Assembly: GCA_003280055.1 (NCBI GenBank)
Contig: QCGG01000015.1
Span: 1 to 36,126, forward strand
Source of the DNA: Prochlorococcus sp. AG-363-P19
Lineage (GTDB): Bacteria > Cyanobacteriota > Cyanobacteriia > PCC-6307 > Cyanobiaceae
Reading direction: 5' to 3'
Length of the DNA: 36,126 bases
Under the pieces are notes generated by a model, which was given only the letters and a program-made list of their open reading frames with translations, was not told the DNA's origin and did not search any database. Below are positions 1 to 7,140 of the stretch, one piece after another; the stretch's first letter is position 1; each line of letters starts with the position of its first letter. The translations under genes were made by a program, and so were the position numbers.

Positions 1-248
1 GCATCTGCATACTTTGGATTGATCTCAATTGCCTTATTGTAATCAGATATTGCTCCGTAATAATCACCAGCATCGTATTTATCAACTCCACGGTTGTAAT
101 AGAAAACAGCACTCTCTGCCTGTGCTTTTTCTGGAACAGAAAGTAATAGCGCAGAACTCGTCAAAGCAGCACCCATTCCAATCACCAGCGGTTGTCCTAA
201 TGGCATCAACGACAAGACAGAGGCAATAAAAGCAGTTCTTTTTTTCAC
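1..248 (-). CDS. Exported TPR protein, array member 1 (3' end beyond window)
   Basis: The last 82 codons visible on the minus strand encode a GTG-started protein beginning V/M-KKRTAFIASVLSLMPLG. It has the same long hydrophobic signal region as its neighbours, an AQA-E type cleavage site near residue 45, and the first TPR helix pair (YNRGVDKYDAGDYYGAISDY, then NKAIEINP). The reading frame stays open to base 1, so the gene and the array continue leftwards. The start is inferred from alignment with the other copies; no Shine-Dalgarno sequence precedes it. Export to the periplasm or thylakoid lumen, followed by protein-protein contact through TPRs, is inferred from the family. No specific function is known to me. 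Confidence 0.8.
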   Translation of the reverse strand, partial: MKKRTAFIASVLSLMPLGQPLVIGMGAALTSSALLLSVPEKAQAESAVFYYNRGVDKYDAGDYYGAISDYNKAIEINPKYAD

Positions 249-287
249 AAAGGAGTCATGCTAGTTCTACTACTTTAATCCAAGTGT

Positions 288-315
288 AGAGAAAACCTCT
301 TTCTAAGATTTCTCT
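288..315 (-). promoter_or_regulatory. Conserved leader palindrome, TPR member 1
   Basis: AGAGAAA and TTTCTCT form a perfect 7-bp inverted repeat with a 14-nt spacer, 40 nt upstream of the GTG start. The same element recurs before the other members, so it is a candidate operator or mRNA leader hairpin. Confidence 0.5.
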
Positions 316-456
316 GTGGAGAAGGTGACAACGTGCCACGGTGAAGTTGTGGTCATGTCATCTCTCAAAACACTTTCAATTACATCACCTAATTTTCACG
401 TTGAACTGAGGGTGATGTGATATTTTGAGTGAGTAACTATGTTCTCTTTATATTAC

Positions 457-478
457 TGATTCCCACTCATATAGTTCC
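457..478 (-). repeat. Fossil of guaA 3' end
   Basis: This is a degenerate copy of the sequence at 4274-4294 that encodes the last codons and stop of guaA. It has one substitution in the stop triplet and a small insertion. It lies between TPR members 1 and 2, in the same orientation as guaA. Confidence 0.6.
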
Positions 479-569
479 TAATTAAGAGGTGCAATGAGTG
501 ACTGAGGTTTACAGTTACATTATATCACTGTCAAGTCACCATGAAGTTACTTGCCAAGAAAAACCCTTC

Positions 570-1046
570 TTAATTACACCACTTTCTTACCCACTTGGTA
601 GCATTTTCATAGCCAAGAGAGGATGCCTTTCTCCAATCAGAACAAGCACCTTTCATATCCTTCATGAACATTTTTGCAATTCCAAGACTGCCATATACCA
701 TTTCATCATTGGGCGTTATTTGTAAGGTTTTATTGAAGTCAGAAATTGCACCATAATAATCTTTGATATACAACTTTTCAAGTCCGCGCCAATGATATGC
801 ATTGGCATACCTTGAATCGATCTCTATTGCTTTGCTGTAATCTGAAATCGCTCCGTAACTATCTTTATCATCAGTTTTATTCCGTCCACGCTTGTAATAG
901 AAAACCGCACTCTCTGCCTTTACTCTTTGAGGAACAGAAAGCATCACCGCAGCACTCGTCAAAGCAGCACCCGTTCCAATCACCAGCGGTTGCCCCATTG
1001 GCAGTAACGACACCAATGCTCCAATAACAGCAGTTCGTTTCTTCAT
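570..1046 (-). CDS. Exported TPR protein, array member 2 (158 aa)
   Basis: The ATG start gives MKKRTAVIGALVSLLPMGQ, a ~35-residue hydrophobic stretch and a cleavage site near VKAES (about residue 45). Two TPR units follow (about 49-82 and 83-116) plus a degenerate third. The C-terminal block GACSDWRKASSLG ends in WVRKWCN, with cysteines at 135 and 157. The first 46 codons are identical in DNA to those of member 4, while the TPR part is diverged, which suggests gene conversion of the 5' end. TPR proteins are scaffolds; the partner is unknown. Export makes a C135-C157 disulfide plausible, but that is inference. Confidence 0.85.
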   Translation of the reverse strand: MKKRTAVIGALVSLLPMGQPLVIGTGAALTSAAVMLSVPQRVKAESAVFYYKRGRNKTDDKDSYGAISDYSKAIEIDSRYANAYHWRGLEKLYIKDYYGAISDFNKTLQITPNDEMVYGSLGIAKMFMKDMKGACSDWRKASSLGYENATKWVRKWCN

Positions 1047-1048
1047 AT
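892..1048 (-). repeat. 157-bp block identical to 2459-2615
   Basis: By eye the block matches 2459-2615 at every base. It covers the signal region and start codon of TPR member 2, and the identity stops two bases beyond the ATG. Confidence 0.8.
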
Positions 1049-1083
1049 AGGGAGATTCCTTCCCTTCAATCTAACTCAGGTGT

Positions 1084-1110
1084 AGAGAAATTATTGTTCT
1101 AGATTTCTCT
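1084..1110 (-). promoter_or_regulatory. Conserved leader palindrome, TPR member 2
   Basis: A perfect 7-bp inverted repeat AGAGAAA / TTTCTCT with a 13-nt spacer lies 38 nt upstream of the ATG at 1046. Confidence 0.5.
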
Positions 1111-1242
1111 AAGGAGATGCTCACTAGATGCTGCGTGGGACTCAAGTGGAAAACAACTATTACAATTACGTTCTCTGATTTTAACGTTGTTCTGACATGG
1201 AGCTAACTTTTTAAATGACTAATTGCGTTCTCTATACGTTAC

Positions 1243-1263
1243 TTATTACCACTCAATAGTTCC
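1243..1263 (-). repeat. Fossil of guaA 3' end
   Basis: This 21-nt stretch matches 4274-4294 (end of guaA) at 20 of 21 positions. It sits between TPR members 2 and 3 and is again followed by the shared 3'-flank block rather than by guaA. Confidence 0.7.
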
Positions 1264-1334
1264 TAATTGAAAAGTGCAGTGAGTGACTTGAGTTTGTATA
1301 TGTATTATATCGTGGTGAAGTCATTTTCAAATCA

Positions 1335-2012
1335 TTAACATTGACTTCTTACCCATTTAGCAGCATCTTTATCTCCTAATTCAGATGCTTTCCTCCAATC
1401 AGAACAAGCGCCTTTCAGATCTCCTATTAACTCCTTGTCAACTCCACGGTTTCTAAACGCCTTTACATCCCTTGGATCGATCTCTATTGCTTTGCTGTAA
1501 TCAGATATTGCTGCGTGATAATCTCCTAATTTACTCTTAACAACTCCACGGTTGGAATACGCTTGTGCATCCCTTGGATCGATCTCTATTGCTTTGCTGT
1601 AATCAGATATTGCTCCGGAATAATCTCCTGAGAGTCTCTTTGAAATTCCACGGTTGAAATAATAATATGCATCCCTTGGATCGATCTCTATTGCTTTGCT
1701 GTAATCAGATATTGCTCCGGAATAATCTCCTAATTTTCTCTTGGCAACTCCACGGTTAGAATAAGAACTTGCATTCCTTGGATTAATCTCAATTGCCTTG
1801 TTGTAATCAGAGATAGCTCCATAAAAGTCACCTTCTTCTGCCTTTTGATATGCCCTTTTGAAATAGAACTCTTCATTCTCTGCTTTTGCTTTTTCTGGAA
1901 CAGAAAGCATTGCCGCAGCACTCATCAAGACAGCGCCACCTCCCATCACTAGCGATTGTCCTAATGGCATCAACGACAGCAGGGCACCAATTATCGCAAT
2001 TCGTTTCTTCAC
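1335..2012 (-). CDS. Exported TPR protein, array member 3 (225 aa, five TPRs)
   Basis: The start is GTG at 2010-2012 (V/M-KKRIAIIGALLSLMPLG), chosen by homology to the other copies. The hydrophobic signal region runs to about residue 44 (AKAEN). Four near-identical 34-residue TPR units follow (about 49-184), each with the pattern GDYSGAISDYSKAIEIDPRD, then a partial fifth. The closing motif GACSDWRKASELGDKDAAKW has cysteines at 203 and 225, the last being the C-terminal residue. The repeats are also nearly identical in DNA (102-bp period), so this is the copy with the most recent internal expansion. Function is unknown; a periplasmic or lumenal TPR scaffold is the safest description. Confidence 0.9.
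   Translation of the reverse strand: MKKRIAIIGALLSLMPLGQSLVMGGGAVLMSAAAMLSVPEKAKAENEEFYFKRAYQKAEEGDFYGAISDYNKAIEINPRNASSYSNRGVAKRKLGDYSGAISDYSKAIEIDPRDAYYYFNRGISKRLSGDYSGAISDYSKAIEIDPRDAQAYSNRGVVKSKLGDYHAAISDYSKAIEIDPRDVKAFRNRGVDKELIGDLKGACSDWRKASELGDKDAAKWVRSQC
1466..1769 (-). repeat. 102-bp tandem repeats encoding TPR units
   Basis: The string CATCCCTTGGATCGATCTCT recurs at 1466, 1568 and 1670, exactly 102 bp apart (34 codons). Sequence on both sides is nearly identical between units. A more diverged fourth unit follows near 1771. Confidence 0.9.
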
Positions 2013-2136
2013 AAAGGAATCGTGCTACTTCTACTAATTTAATCCAAGTGTAGAGAAAATCTTCTTTCTACGATGTCTCTATAGAGAAGTTGACAACTTG
2101 CCACGGTGAAGTTGCGGTGAAGTTATTTTCAGATAA
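2013..2136. other. Shortened spacer between TPR members 3 and 4
   Basis: At 124 bp this spacer is ~190 bp shorter than its relatives. The upstream part matches 249-350, including CCACGGTGAAGTTG, then joins directly to the 3' flank of member 4. The string GGTGAAGTT occurs twice at the junction, which fits a deletion between short direct repeats that removed the guaA fossil. Confidence 0.5.
2052..2080 (-). promoter_or_regulatory. Conserved leader palindrome, TPR member 3
   Basis: AGAGAAA ... TGTCTCT, with one mismatch in the arms, lies 40 nt upstream of the GTG start at 2012. Confidence 0.45.
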
Positions 2137-2613
2137 TTAGCATTGATCTTTTACCCACTTAGCAGGGTCTTTATCTCCTAATTCAGATGCTTTCCTCCAA
2201 TCAGAGCAAGCGCCTTTCAGATCTCTTATATATTCCTTTGAAAGTCCTCGATTGCGATACGCATCTGCATCCATTGGATTAATCTCGATTGACTTGTTGT
2301 AATCAGCAATTGCTCCGTAATAATCACCTAATTCTTTACCTTTTATAGTTCCTCGATTGTAATATGCAGAAGCATGCCTTGGATTAATCTCAATTGCTTT
2401 GCTGTAATCAGAGATAGCGCCGTAATAATCACCAGCATCGTATTTATCAACTCCACGGTTGTAATAGAAAACCGCACTCTCTGCCTTTACTCTTTGAGGA
2501 ACAGAAAGCATCACCGCAGCACTCGTCAAAGCAGCACCCGTTCCAATCACCAGCGGTTGCCCCATTGGCAGTAACGACACCAATGCTCCAATAACAGCAG
2601 TTCGTTTCTTCAT
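2137..2613 (-). CDS. Exported TPR protein, array member 4 (158 aa)
   Basis: The ATG start encodes the same first 46 residues as member 2 (MKKRTAVIGALVSLLPMGQ to VKAES). TPR units span about 49-82 and 83-117 (the second with one extra residue, KGKELGDYYG), with a third partial unit. The tail GACSDWRKASELGDKDPAKW ends in DQC, with cysteines at 136 and 158. The mature part resembles members 1 and 3 more than member 2, so the locus looks mosaic. Export and a scaffold role are inferred from the signal region and TPRs; the true role is unknown. Confidence 0.88.
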   Translation of the reverse strand: MKKRTAVIGALVSLLPMGQPLVIGTGAALTSAAVMLSVPQRVKAESAVFYYNRGVDKYDAGDYYGAISDYSKAIEINPRHASAYYNRGTIKGKELGDYYGAIADYNKSIEINPMDADAYRNRGLSKEYIRDLKGACSDWRKASELGDKDPAKWVKDQC

Positions 2614-2615
2614 AT
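2459..2615 (-). repeat. 157-bp block identical to 892-1048
   Basis: This is the partner of the identical block covering the signal region of TPR member 2. It marks a recent conversion or duplication event between members 2 and 4. Confidence 0.8.
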
Positions 2616-2654
2616 GAGTCCTATACCAACTTTTACTAATTTAATCCAAATGTA

Positions 2655-2680
2655 GAGAAAACCTCTTTCTACGCTTTCTC
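2655..2680 (-). promoter_or_regulatory. Conserved leader palindrome, TPR member 4
   Basis: GAGAAA and TTTCTC form a perfect 6-bp inverted repeat with a 14-nt spacer, 42 nt upstream of the ATG at 2613. Confidence 0.5.
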
Positions 2681-2823
2681 CTAAGAGAAGGTGAGAAAGT
2701 GGTAAGTGGAACTAACGTGGAACACACGTATCTAAAACCCTTGCAATTAGGTTCCCTATTTTTTACTTTGTGCTCACGTGGAACTATGTTATTGAGTGAC
2801 TAATTACCTTCGCTATATGTTAC

Positions 2824-2841
2824 TTATTCCCACTCAATAGT
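2824..2841 (-). repeat. Fossil of guaA 3' end
   Basis: An exact 18-nt copy of 4274-4291, the guaA stop codon and preceding codons. With the adjoining ten bases of flank the identity extends to about 28 nt. The match then ends abruptly. Confidence 0.8.
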
Positions 2842-2926
2842 CCGAGATTAAAAAGTGTAGTGAGTGACCTAGGTTTGCGCCTACATTATATCGCGTTGAA
2901 ATGACGGTGAAGTTACTTTTAGATAC

Positions 2927-3523
2927 TTAGCATTGATTTCTTACCCACATAGCAGCATCTTCTTCTCCAAGAGAGGAACCTTTTTTCCAATCAGAACAAG
3001 CACCTTGCATATCTCCTATCTCCTCCTTCGCAATTCCGCGATTCCTAAAAGCAAGACCATCCTTTGAATCGAGTGAAATTGCCTTATTACAATCAGAAAT
3101 AGCTCCATAAAAATCTTTTAAGTTAACCTTTACTCCACAAAGGTTAGTAAATAGTGTGTTCTTATCAAGGTGAATAGAACTGTCTTCTTGGTTTATTAAA
3201 ATTGCCTTCTCACAATCTTTAAGTGCTTCACTGTTCATCCTTAGATTTAGTTTTGCACCACATCTAGATCCATAGGCATTTGCATATTTGGGATCAATTT
3301 CTATTGCCTTATTAAAATCAGAAATTGCTCCATAAAGATCACCTTCACTAAATTTTTGATCGCCTCTTTCTTTGTACGTATTGGCACTCTCTGCCTTTGC
3401 TTTGTCAGGAACAGAAAACATCACCACAGCACTCGTCAAAGCAGCACCCGTTCCAACCACCAAAGATTGAACCAATGGCATCAACGAAAATGCAGCACCT
3501 ATAACAGCAGTTCGTTTCTTCAT
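2927..3523 (-). CDS. Exported TPR protein, array member 5 (198 aa, cysteine-rich)
   Basis: The ATG start gives MKKRTAVIGAAFSLMPLVQ, with a cleavage site near AKAES (residue 45). TPR units lie at about 49-82, 83-115, 124-157 and a partial one after that. The family tail GACSDWKKGSSLG ends in RNQC (cysteines 176 and 198). Unlike the other members it has four extra cysteines, C88/C104 and C129/C145. Each pair is 16 residues apart and sits at equivalent positions in two TPRs (CGAKLNL...DCEKAI and CGVKVNL...DCNKAI). In an exported protein this suggests helix-to-helix disulfides, as in some secreted solenoid proteins (inference). Function is unknown. Confidence 0.88.
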   Translation of the reverse strand: MKKRTAVIGAAFSLMPLVQSLVVGTGAALTSAVVMFSVPDKAKAESANTYKERGDQKFSEGDLYGAISDFNKAIEIDPKYANAYGSRCGAKLNLRMNSEALKDCEKAILINQEDSSIHLDKNTLFTNLCGVKVNLKDFYGAISDCNKAISLDSKDGLAFRNRGIAKEEIGDMQGACSDWKKGSSLGEEDAAMWVRNQC

Positions 3524-3603
3524 ATCAGAGGGACTTCATTTTTCTAATTTATCACATATATAGAGAAAATATCTTCATTCCAATAAGTTATTATTTCGCT
3601 AAT

Positions 3604-3658
3604 TTCCTGCAACAGGTAGTCATTAAATTCCTGCAACATCAAAGATTTTTCCTGCAAC
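3604..3658. repeat. Three direct TTCCTGCAAC repeats
   Basis: TTCCTGCAAC occurs at 3604-3613, 3628-3637 and 3649-3658, with start-to-start spacings of 24 and 21 bp (about two helical turns). The cluster lies 81-135 bp upstream of TPR member 5 and after the end of member 6. It is a candidate binding-site cluster and is absent from the other spacers. Confidence 0.55.
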
Positions 3659-3669
3659 TCAAAATGAAG

Positions 3670-4065
3670 TTATAAATAAGGTTTCTTGCACCAACTAAGA
3701 CCAACAAGAAAATAACTATCTTTACTTCCTAGTGAGACTGCCTTCTTATAATCAGAACAAGTGCCGTGATTTGGAAATCCCTCTAACTTATGTCTTGCCA
3801 ACCCCCGACCTTCATATGCACTGATATTTCGTGGGTCAATATAAATTGCCTCAGTAAAATATCTAATTGCAGAATGAAAATCATTATTCCTCATTGCATC
3901 TTTTGCAAGTTCTATATAATAATTACCACTCTCTGCCTGTGCTGATTGAGGAGTAGCAAGCATCACAGCAGCACTCGTCAAAACAACACTAGTTGCAATC
4001 AACAGCGGTTGTCCCAATGGCATCAAACACAAGGCAGCAGCAATCGCAGTAGTTCGTTTCTTCAT
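3670..4065 (-). CDS. Exported TPR protein, array member 6 (131 aa, divergent, guaA-proximal)
   Basis: The frame is open upstream to 4185, but the family start MKKRTTAIAAALCLMPLGQ lies at 4065, preceded by the conserved leader element, so I choose that ATG. After the hydrophobic region (cleavage near AQAES, residue 45) there is one clear TPR (about 49-82: NNDFHSAIRYFTEAIYIDP) and a partial second. The tail is variant, GTCSDYKKAVSLGSKDSYF ending CKKPYL, with cysteines at 103 and 126. It lacks the WV motif and runs five residues past the last cysteine. It is the most diverged copy and the one next to guaA. Confidence 0.82.
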   Translation of the reverse strand: MKKRTTAIAAALCLMPLGQPLLIATSVVLTSAAVMLATPQSAQAESGNYYIELAKDAMRNNDFHSAIRYFTEAIYIDPRNISAYEGRGLARHKLEGFPNHGTCSDYKKAVSLGSKDSYFLVGLSWCKKPYL

Positions 4066-4104
4066 AGTAGGTGATATTCCTGCCTTCAATCTAATCCAAG
4101 TGTA

Positions 4105-4130
4105 GAGAAAACCACTTTCTACGATTTCTC
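4105..4130 (-). promoter_or_regulatory. Conserved leader palindrome, TPR member 6
   Basis: GAGAAA and TTTCTC form a perfect 6-bp inverted repeat with a 14-nt spacer, 40 nt upstream of the ATG at 4065. Confidence 0.5.
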
Positions 4131-4273
4131 CTAAGAGACACCTAAAAGGCAATGCGTGGAACTTGCGTGGAACAAAGATCTGCAAAACCCTTGCAATTAG
4201 GTTCTCTATTTTTTACTTTCTGCTCACGTGGAACTAACTTTTTGAGTGACTAATTGCCTTCTCTATATGTTAC

Positions 4274-5860
4274 TTATTCCCACTCAATAGTTCCAGGAGG
4301 CTTACTAGTAATATCTAAGACAACTCTATTTACCCCCGTGACCTCATTAACAATTCGATTTGAAATCTTCTCAAGGACATCATAAGGAAGGCGTGACCAG
4401 TCAGCCGTCATCCCATCTTCACTAGAAACACAACGAAGCACTATTGGCCAAGCATAAGTTCGCTGATCTCCCATTACTCCAACTGAACGAATCGGCAAAA
4501 GAACTGCAAAAGCCTGCCATACATCAGGATACAAACCAGCGTTAAGTATTTCCTGACGAACAATTAAATCAGCATCACGTAAACAATTTAATTTCTCATG
4601 AGTAACTTCTCCTATTATACGAATCGCTAATCCAGGGCCAGGGAAGGGGTGTCGTCTTACAATCTCTTCTGGAAGTCCTAGTAATCTGCCAACTTTACGA
4701 ACTTCATCCTTAAAAAGACGACGTAAAGGTTCTACCAATTTAAACTGAAGATCTTTAGGAAGACCGCCAACATTATGGTGACTCTTTATCTTTACCGCCA
4801 TACGCTCTCCCGTCTTAGGGTCTACATTTGTACCAGCACTTTCAATAACGTCAGGATAAAGCGTACCCTGAGCAAGATAATCAAAGGGTCCCAAACGAAC
4901 ACTTTCTTCTTCAAATACTCTAATAAATTCTGTTCCGATAATTTTTCTCTTTTGCTCTGGATCAACTATGCCACTGAGTTTGTTAATGAAACGTTCTCTA
5001 GCATTAATATACTCAACATTAATATGAAATTTCTTCTTAAAAAGTTCCATTAAAAACTCTGGCTCTCCTTTTCGCATAAAACCCTGATCAATAAACATAC
5101 ATGTAAGTTTTTCACCAATCGCCCTATTCAATAAAAATGCAAGAGTCGACGAATCAACGCCTCCGGAAAGCGCCAGCAAAACGCGTTTACTACCAACTTG
5201 ATCTCTTACCTGTGCTATAGATTCTTCAACAAATGTATTTGTGGTCCAATCTGGATCGCAACCACAAATATGATAAACAAAATTTCTTATCAAAGACATT
5301 CCATACTTAGAATGTACTACCTCAGGGTGAAACTGAACGCCATATAGCTTCCTCTCTTGAGAAGCAATTGCCGCCATTGGAGTGTTTGAAGTATGAGCAA
5401 GACTTAAAAATCCATCTGGTAATTGCAAAACAGAGTCACCATGACTCATCCACATAGTTGAATTAGTTTCTACATTTGTAAACAATTCTGTTGGATCATC
5501 GATCTGTAAAGGCGCCTTCCCATACTCCGCTTTCCCAATTGCAGCTTCTACTTTTCCACCTAACTGATGAACCATTAACTGCATCCCATAACAAACCCCA
5601 AGGACTGGTATACCTAATTCCCAAATTTGCGGATCACACCTAGGCGCACCATCAACATAAACAGAGCTTGGTCCTCCACTAAGGATGATTCCTTTTGGAG
5701 AAAGCCTACGAAGATCTTCTGCTGTAGTGCTATAGCTCAACACCAGAGAATAGACCTCTGTTTCACGGACCCTACGAGCAATCAACTCGGAATATTGCGA
5801 GCCAAAATCGAGAATTACTATCGCAGGTTTGCGCTGATCGTCTGACTGAGTTGAAGACAT
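4274..5860 (-). CDS. guaA: GMP synthase (glutamine-hydrolysing)
   Basis: GuaA converts XMP, ATP and glutamine to GMP in cytosolic purine synthesis. The N-terminal class I glutamine amidotransferase domain (about 14-205) shows LDFGSQYS, the nucleophile in GVCYGMQLM (Cys about 90) and the His/Glu motif GVQFHPEV. The ATP-pyrophosphatase domain begins with the P-loop ALSGGVDSS. The C-terminal dimerisation domain ends in KPPGTIEWE, the usual GuaA terminus. Length (528 aa) is normal. cbiD lies 57 bp upstream on the same strand, and the TPR array follows downstream. Its last codons are the ones found as fossils in the array. Confidence 0.98.
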   Translation of the reverse strand: MSSTQSDDQRKPAIVILDFGSQYSELIARRVRETEVYSLVLSYSTTAEDLRRLSPKGIILSGGPSSVYVDGAPRCDPQIWELGIPVLGVCYGMQLMVHQLGGKVEAAIGKAEYGKAPLQIDDPTELFTNVETNSTMWMSHGDSVLQLPDGFLSLAHTSNTPMAAIASQERKLYGVQFHPEVVHSKYGMSLIRNFVYHICGCDPDWTTNTFVEESIAQVRDQVGSKRVLLALSGGVDSSTLAFLLNRAIGEKLTCMFIDQGFMRKGEPEFLMELFKKKFHINVEYINARERFINKLSGIVDPEQKRKIIGTEFIRVFEEESVRLGPFDYLAQGTLYPDVIESAGTNVDPKTGERMAVKIKSHHNVGGLPKDLQFKLVEPLRRLFKDEVRKVGRLLGLPEEIVRRHPFPGPGLAIRIIGEVTHEKLNCLRDADLIVRQEILNAGLYPDVWQAFAVLLPIRSVGVMGDQRTYAWPIVLRCVSSEDGMTADWSRLPYDVLEKISNRIVNEVTGVNRVVLDITSKPPGTIEWE

Positions 5861-5917
5861 ATACCCAAAAGGCTTTTAAAAATATAGATAAGGATCTTTA
5901 GAGTAGATAAAAACCGA

Positions 5918-7057
5918 TCAGAAGTCCTCCCAATCCACTCCAAAAGAAGAAAGCTGTTTTATTCCATTAGGACCTACCCAGCGTAAATTGCGTTGACGAT
6001 CAAACAAAGCAGATCCTATCTTGATCGACCAAGAGCCATATCTACCCAAATATTCCAAACTTTTTTGTTCCACCTCAAAGGCTAATCTCTTCCAGAGTTG
6101 TCTTGCGTAATCGGGATTTTTATCTTTTAAACACTGAAATGCTTCTTCTATTGACTCAGAAACACTGATCATACTGATCAAAGAGAAAGGTAATTCTTCC
6201 TTCACTGCAAGAGTCGTCAAGATCTCCAAACGAGCGTCTGCCAAATGATGATGTGTATGAAATACACCACCTGCCAATTTAATTAATTTGCCATGATAAC
6301 CAAACAACAAAAGTTCCTTCGTCTCAGCTTCAGCGGCAGCAACTAATAAAGGTCCCAACCAATTGCCAACCTTAAGAATCCAATCAGCATTTAGACCCAT
6401 CGCACTAGCTAATTGCAATCCATTCTCTCCAATAACAAAAATAAGTTTGCCCTCATAATCTGTTTTAGAAATTTTTTCACCTAACCTTTTTATCGTTTCT
6501 TGTAACTGATTAGGAGAAGCACTGTCCTGAACCTCTGCTTGAGTTCCTATCAATGCCAAACCATTAACAACACCAAAAGCAGCATTACTGGTATAAGCAG
6601 CCAACTCTCTACCACGTGGAAAAACAATCTCAAGTCTTAAACCATATCCTTGAGGCACTAATGAACGCAAATTAACTATTAACAACTCTTTTGCGAAAGC
6701 AGACAGACAAGCTTCTCCTCCTTCTCGATAAGTACCAACCCCTTTCCCTGGAACAATTCTGAGCCAATCATTAATAAACTCATTTGACAAATTAGAACCC
6801 TTGTCTTGAAGGTCTATCCATTGGACAAAAGTCCAGATCTCAAGACCTTTCGTTAAATCTAAAGCGGCACCAGACTGGCAATAAGCAATTGCAAACGCTT
6901 GCTCACCATCATTAACTACCTCAGCAGAAATCACAGGTACTTCTCGTGGTCCTCTACCATCTAATACATCAAGACTCTGTGAAGGAGCGAAAGGACTGCC
7001 CCGCAATGCTTGCATTGCGGATTTAGCAGCACCAGCAACCCAAACCGGCAAAACCAA
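5918..7057 (-). CDS. cbiD: Cobalt-precorrin-5B (C1)-methyltransferase CbiD
   Basis: CbiD performs the SAM-dependent C1 methylation in anaerobic (early cobalt) corrin-ring synthesis; marine picocyanobacteria make pseudocobalamin. Supporting motifs are LPVWVAGAAKSA near the start, then PGKGVGTYREGGEACLS, FPRGRELAAYTSNAAFGVVN, and LLLFGYHGKLIKLAGG followed by FHTHHHLADAR. Length (379 aa) is normal. The start is uncertain: TTG at 7055-7057 is the first recognised codon. The frame upstream reads ...AIDKGL with no ATG or GTG, although AAAGGA lies immediately before the TTG. It is divergent from the aminotransferase at 7141 and likely cotranscribed with guaA. Confidence 0.93.
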   Translation of the reverse strand: MVLPVWVAGAAKSAMQALRGSPFAPSQSLDVLDGRGPREVPVISAEVVNDGEQAFAIAYCQSGAALDLTKGLEIWTFVQWIDLQDKGSNLSNEFINDWLRIVPGKGVGTYREGGEACLSAFAKELLIVNLRSLVPQGYGLRLEIVFPRGRELAAYTSNAAFGVVNGLALIGTQAEVQDSASPNQLQETIKRLGEKISKTDYEGKLIFVIGENGLQLASAMGLNADWILKVGNWLGPLLVAAAEAETKELLLFGYHGKLIKLAGGVFHTHHHLADARLEILTTLAVKEELPFSLISMISVSESIEEAFQCLKDKNPDYARQLWKRLAFEVEQKSLEYLGRYGSWSIKIGSALFDRQRNLRWVGPNGIKQLSSFGVDWEDF

Positions 7058-7140
7058 TCCTTTGTCAATAGCGAGGTATTTATCTATGAGAAACCACCAA
7101 CGGCTAGTTTTTAGAATGAAGCCCTTTTAACCCATAGACC

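Larger units (their letters stand above)
249..569. other. Spacer between TPR array members 1 and 2
   Basis: This 321-bp spacer has no gene. It holds the 5' leader palindrome of member 1 (288-315), diverged upstream sequence, a fossil of the guaA 3' end (457-478), and a 3'-flank block (about 480-565) that recurs after the guaA fossils at 1264-1334 and 2842-2926. The short forward frame here is a shadow. Confidence 0.6.
2614..2926. other. Spacer between TPR members 4 and 5
   Basis: This 313-bp spacer has no gene. Bases about 2640-2841 are closely similar to 4090-4291, the region from the member 6 leader into guaA. Shared features include CACGTGGAACTA and the repeated CGTGGAAC boxes. The guaA fossil (2824-2841) is followed by the common 3'-flank block. 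Confidence 0.65.

Noticed and set aside
1335-2012. Regular spaced repeats suggesting a CRISPR array
   Set aside because: The 102-bp period is exactly 34 codons in an open frame and encodes TPR motifs; there are no short repeats with unique spacers and no cas genes.
4066-4185. Upstream extension of TPR member 6
   Set aside because: The extension crosses the leader palindrome shared by the family, and the conserved MKKR start lies at 4065.
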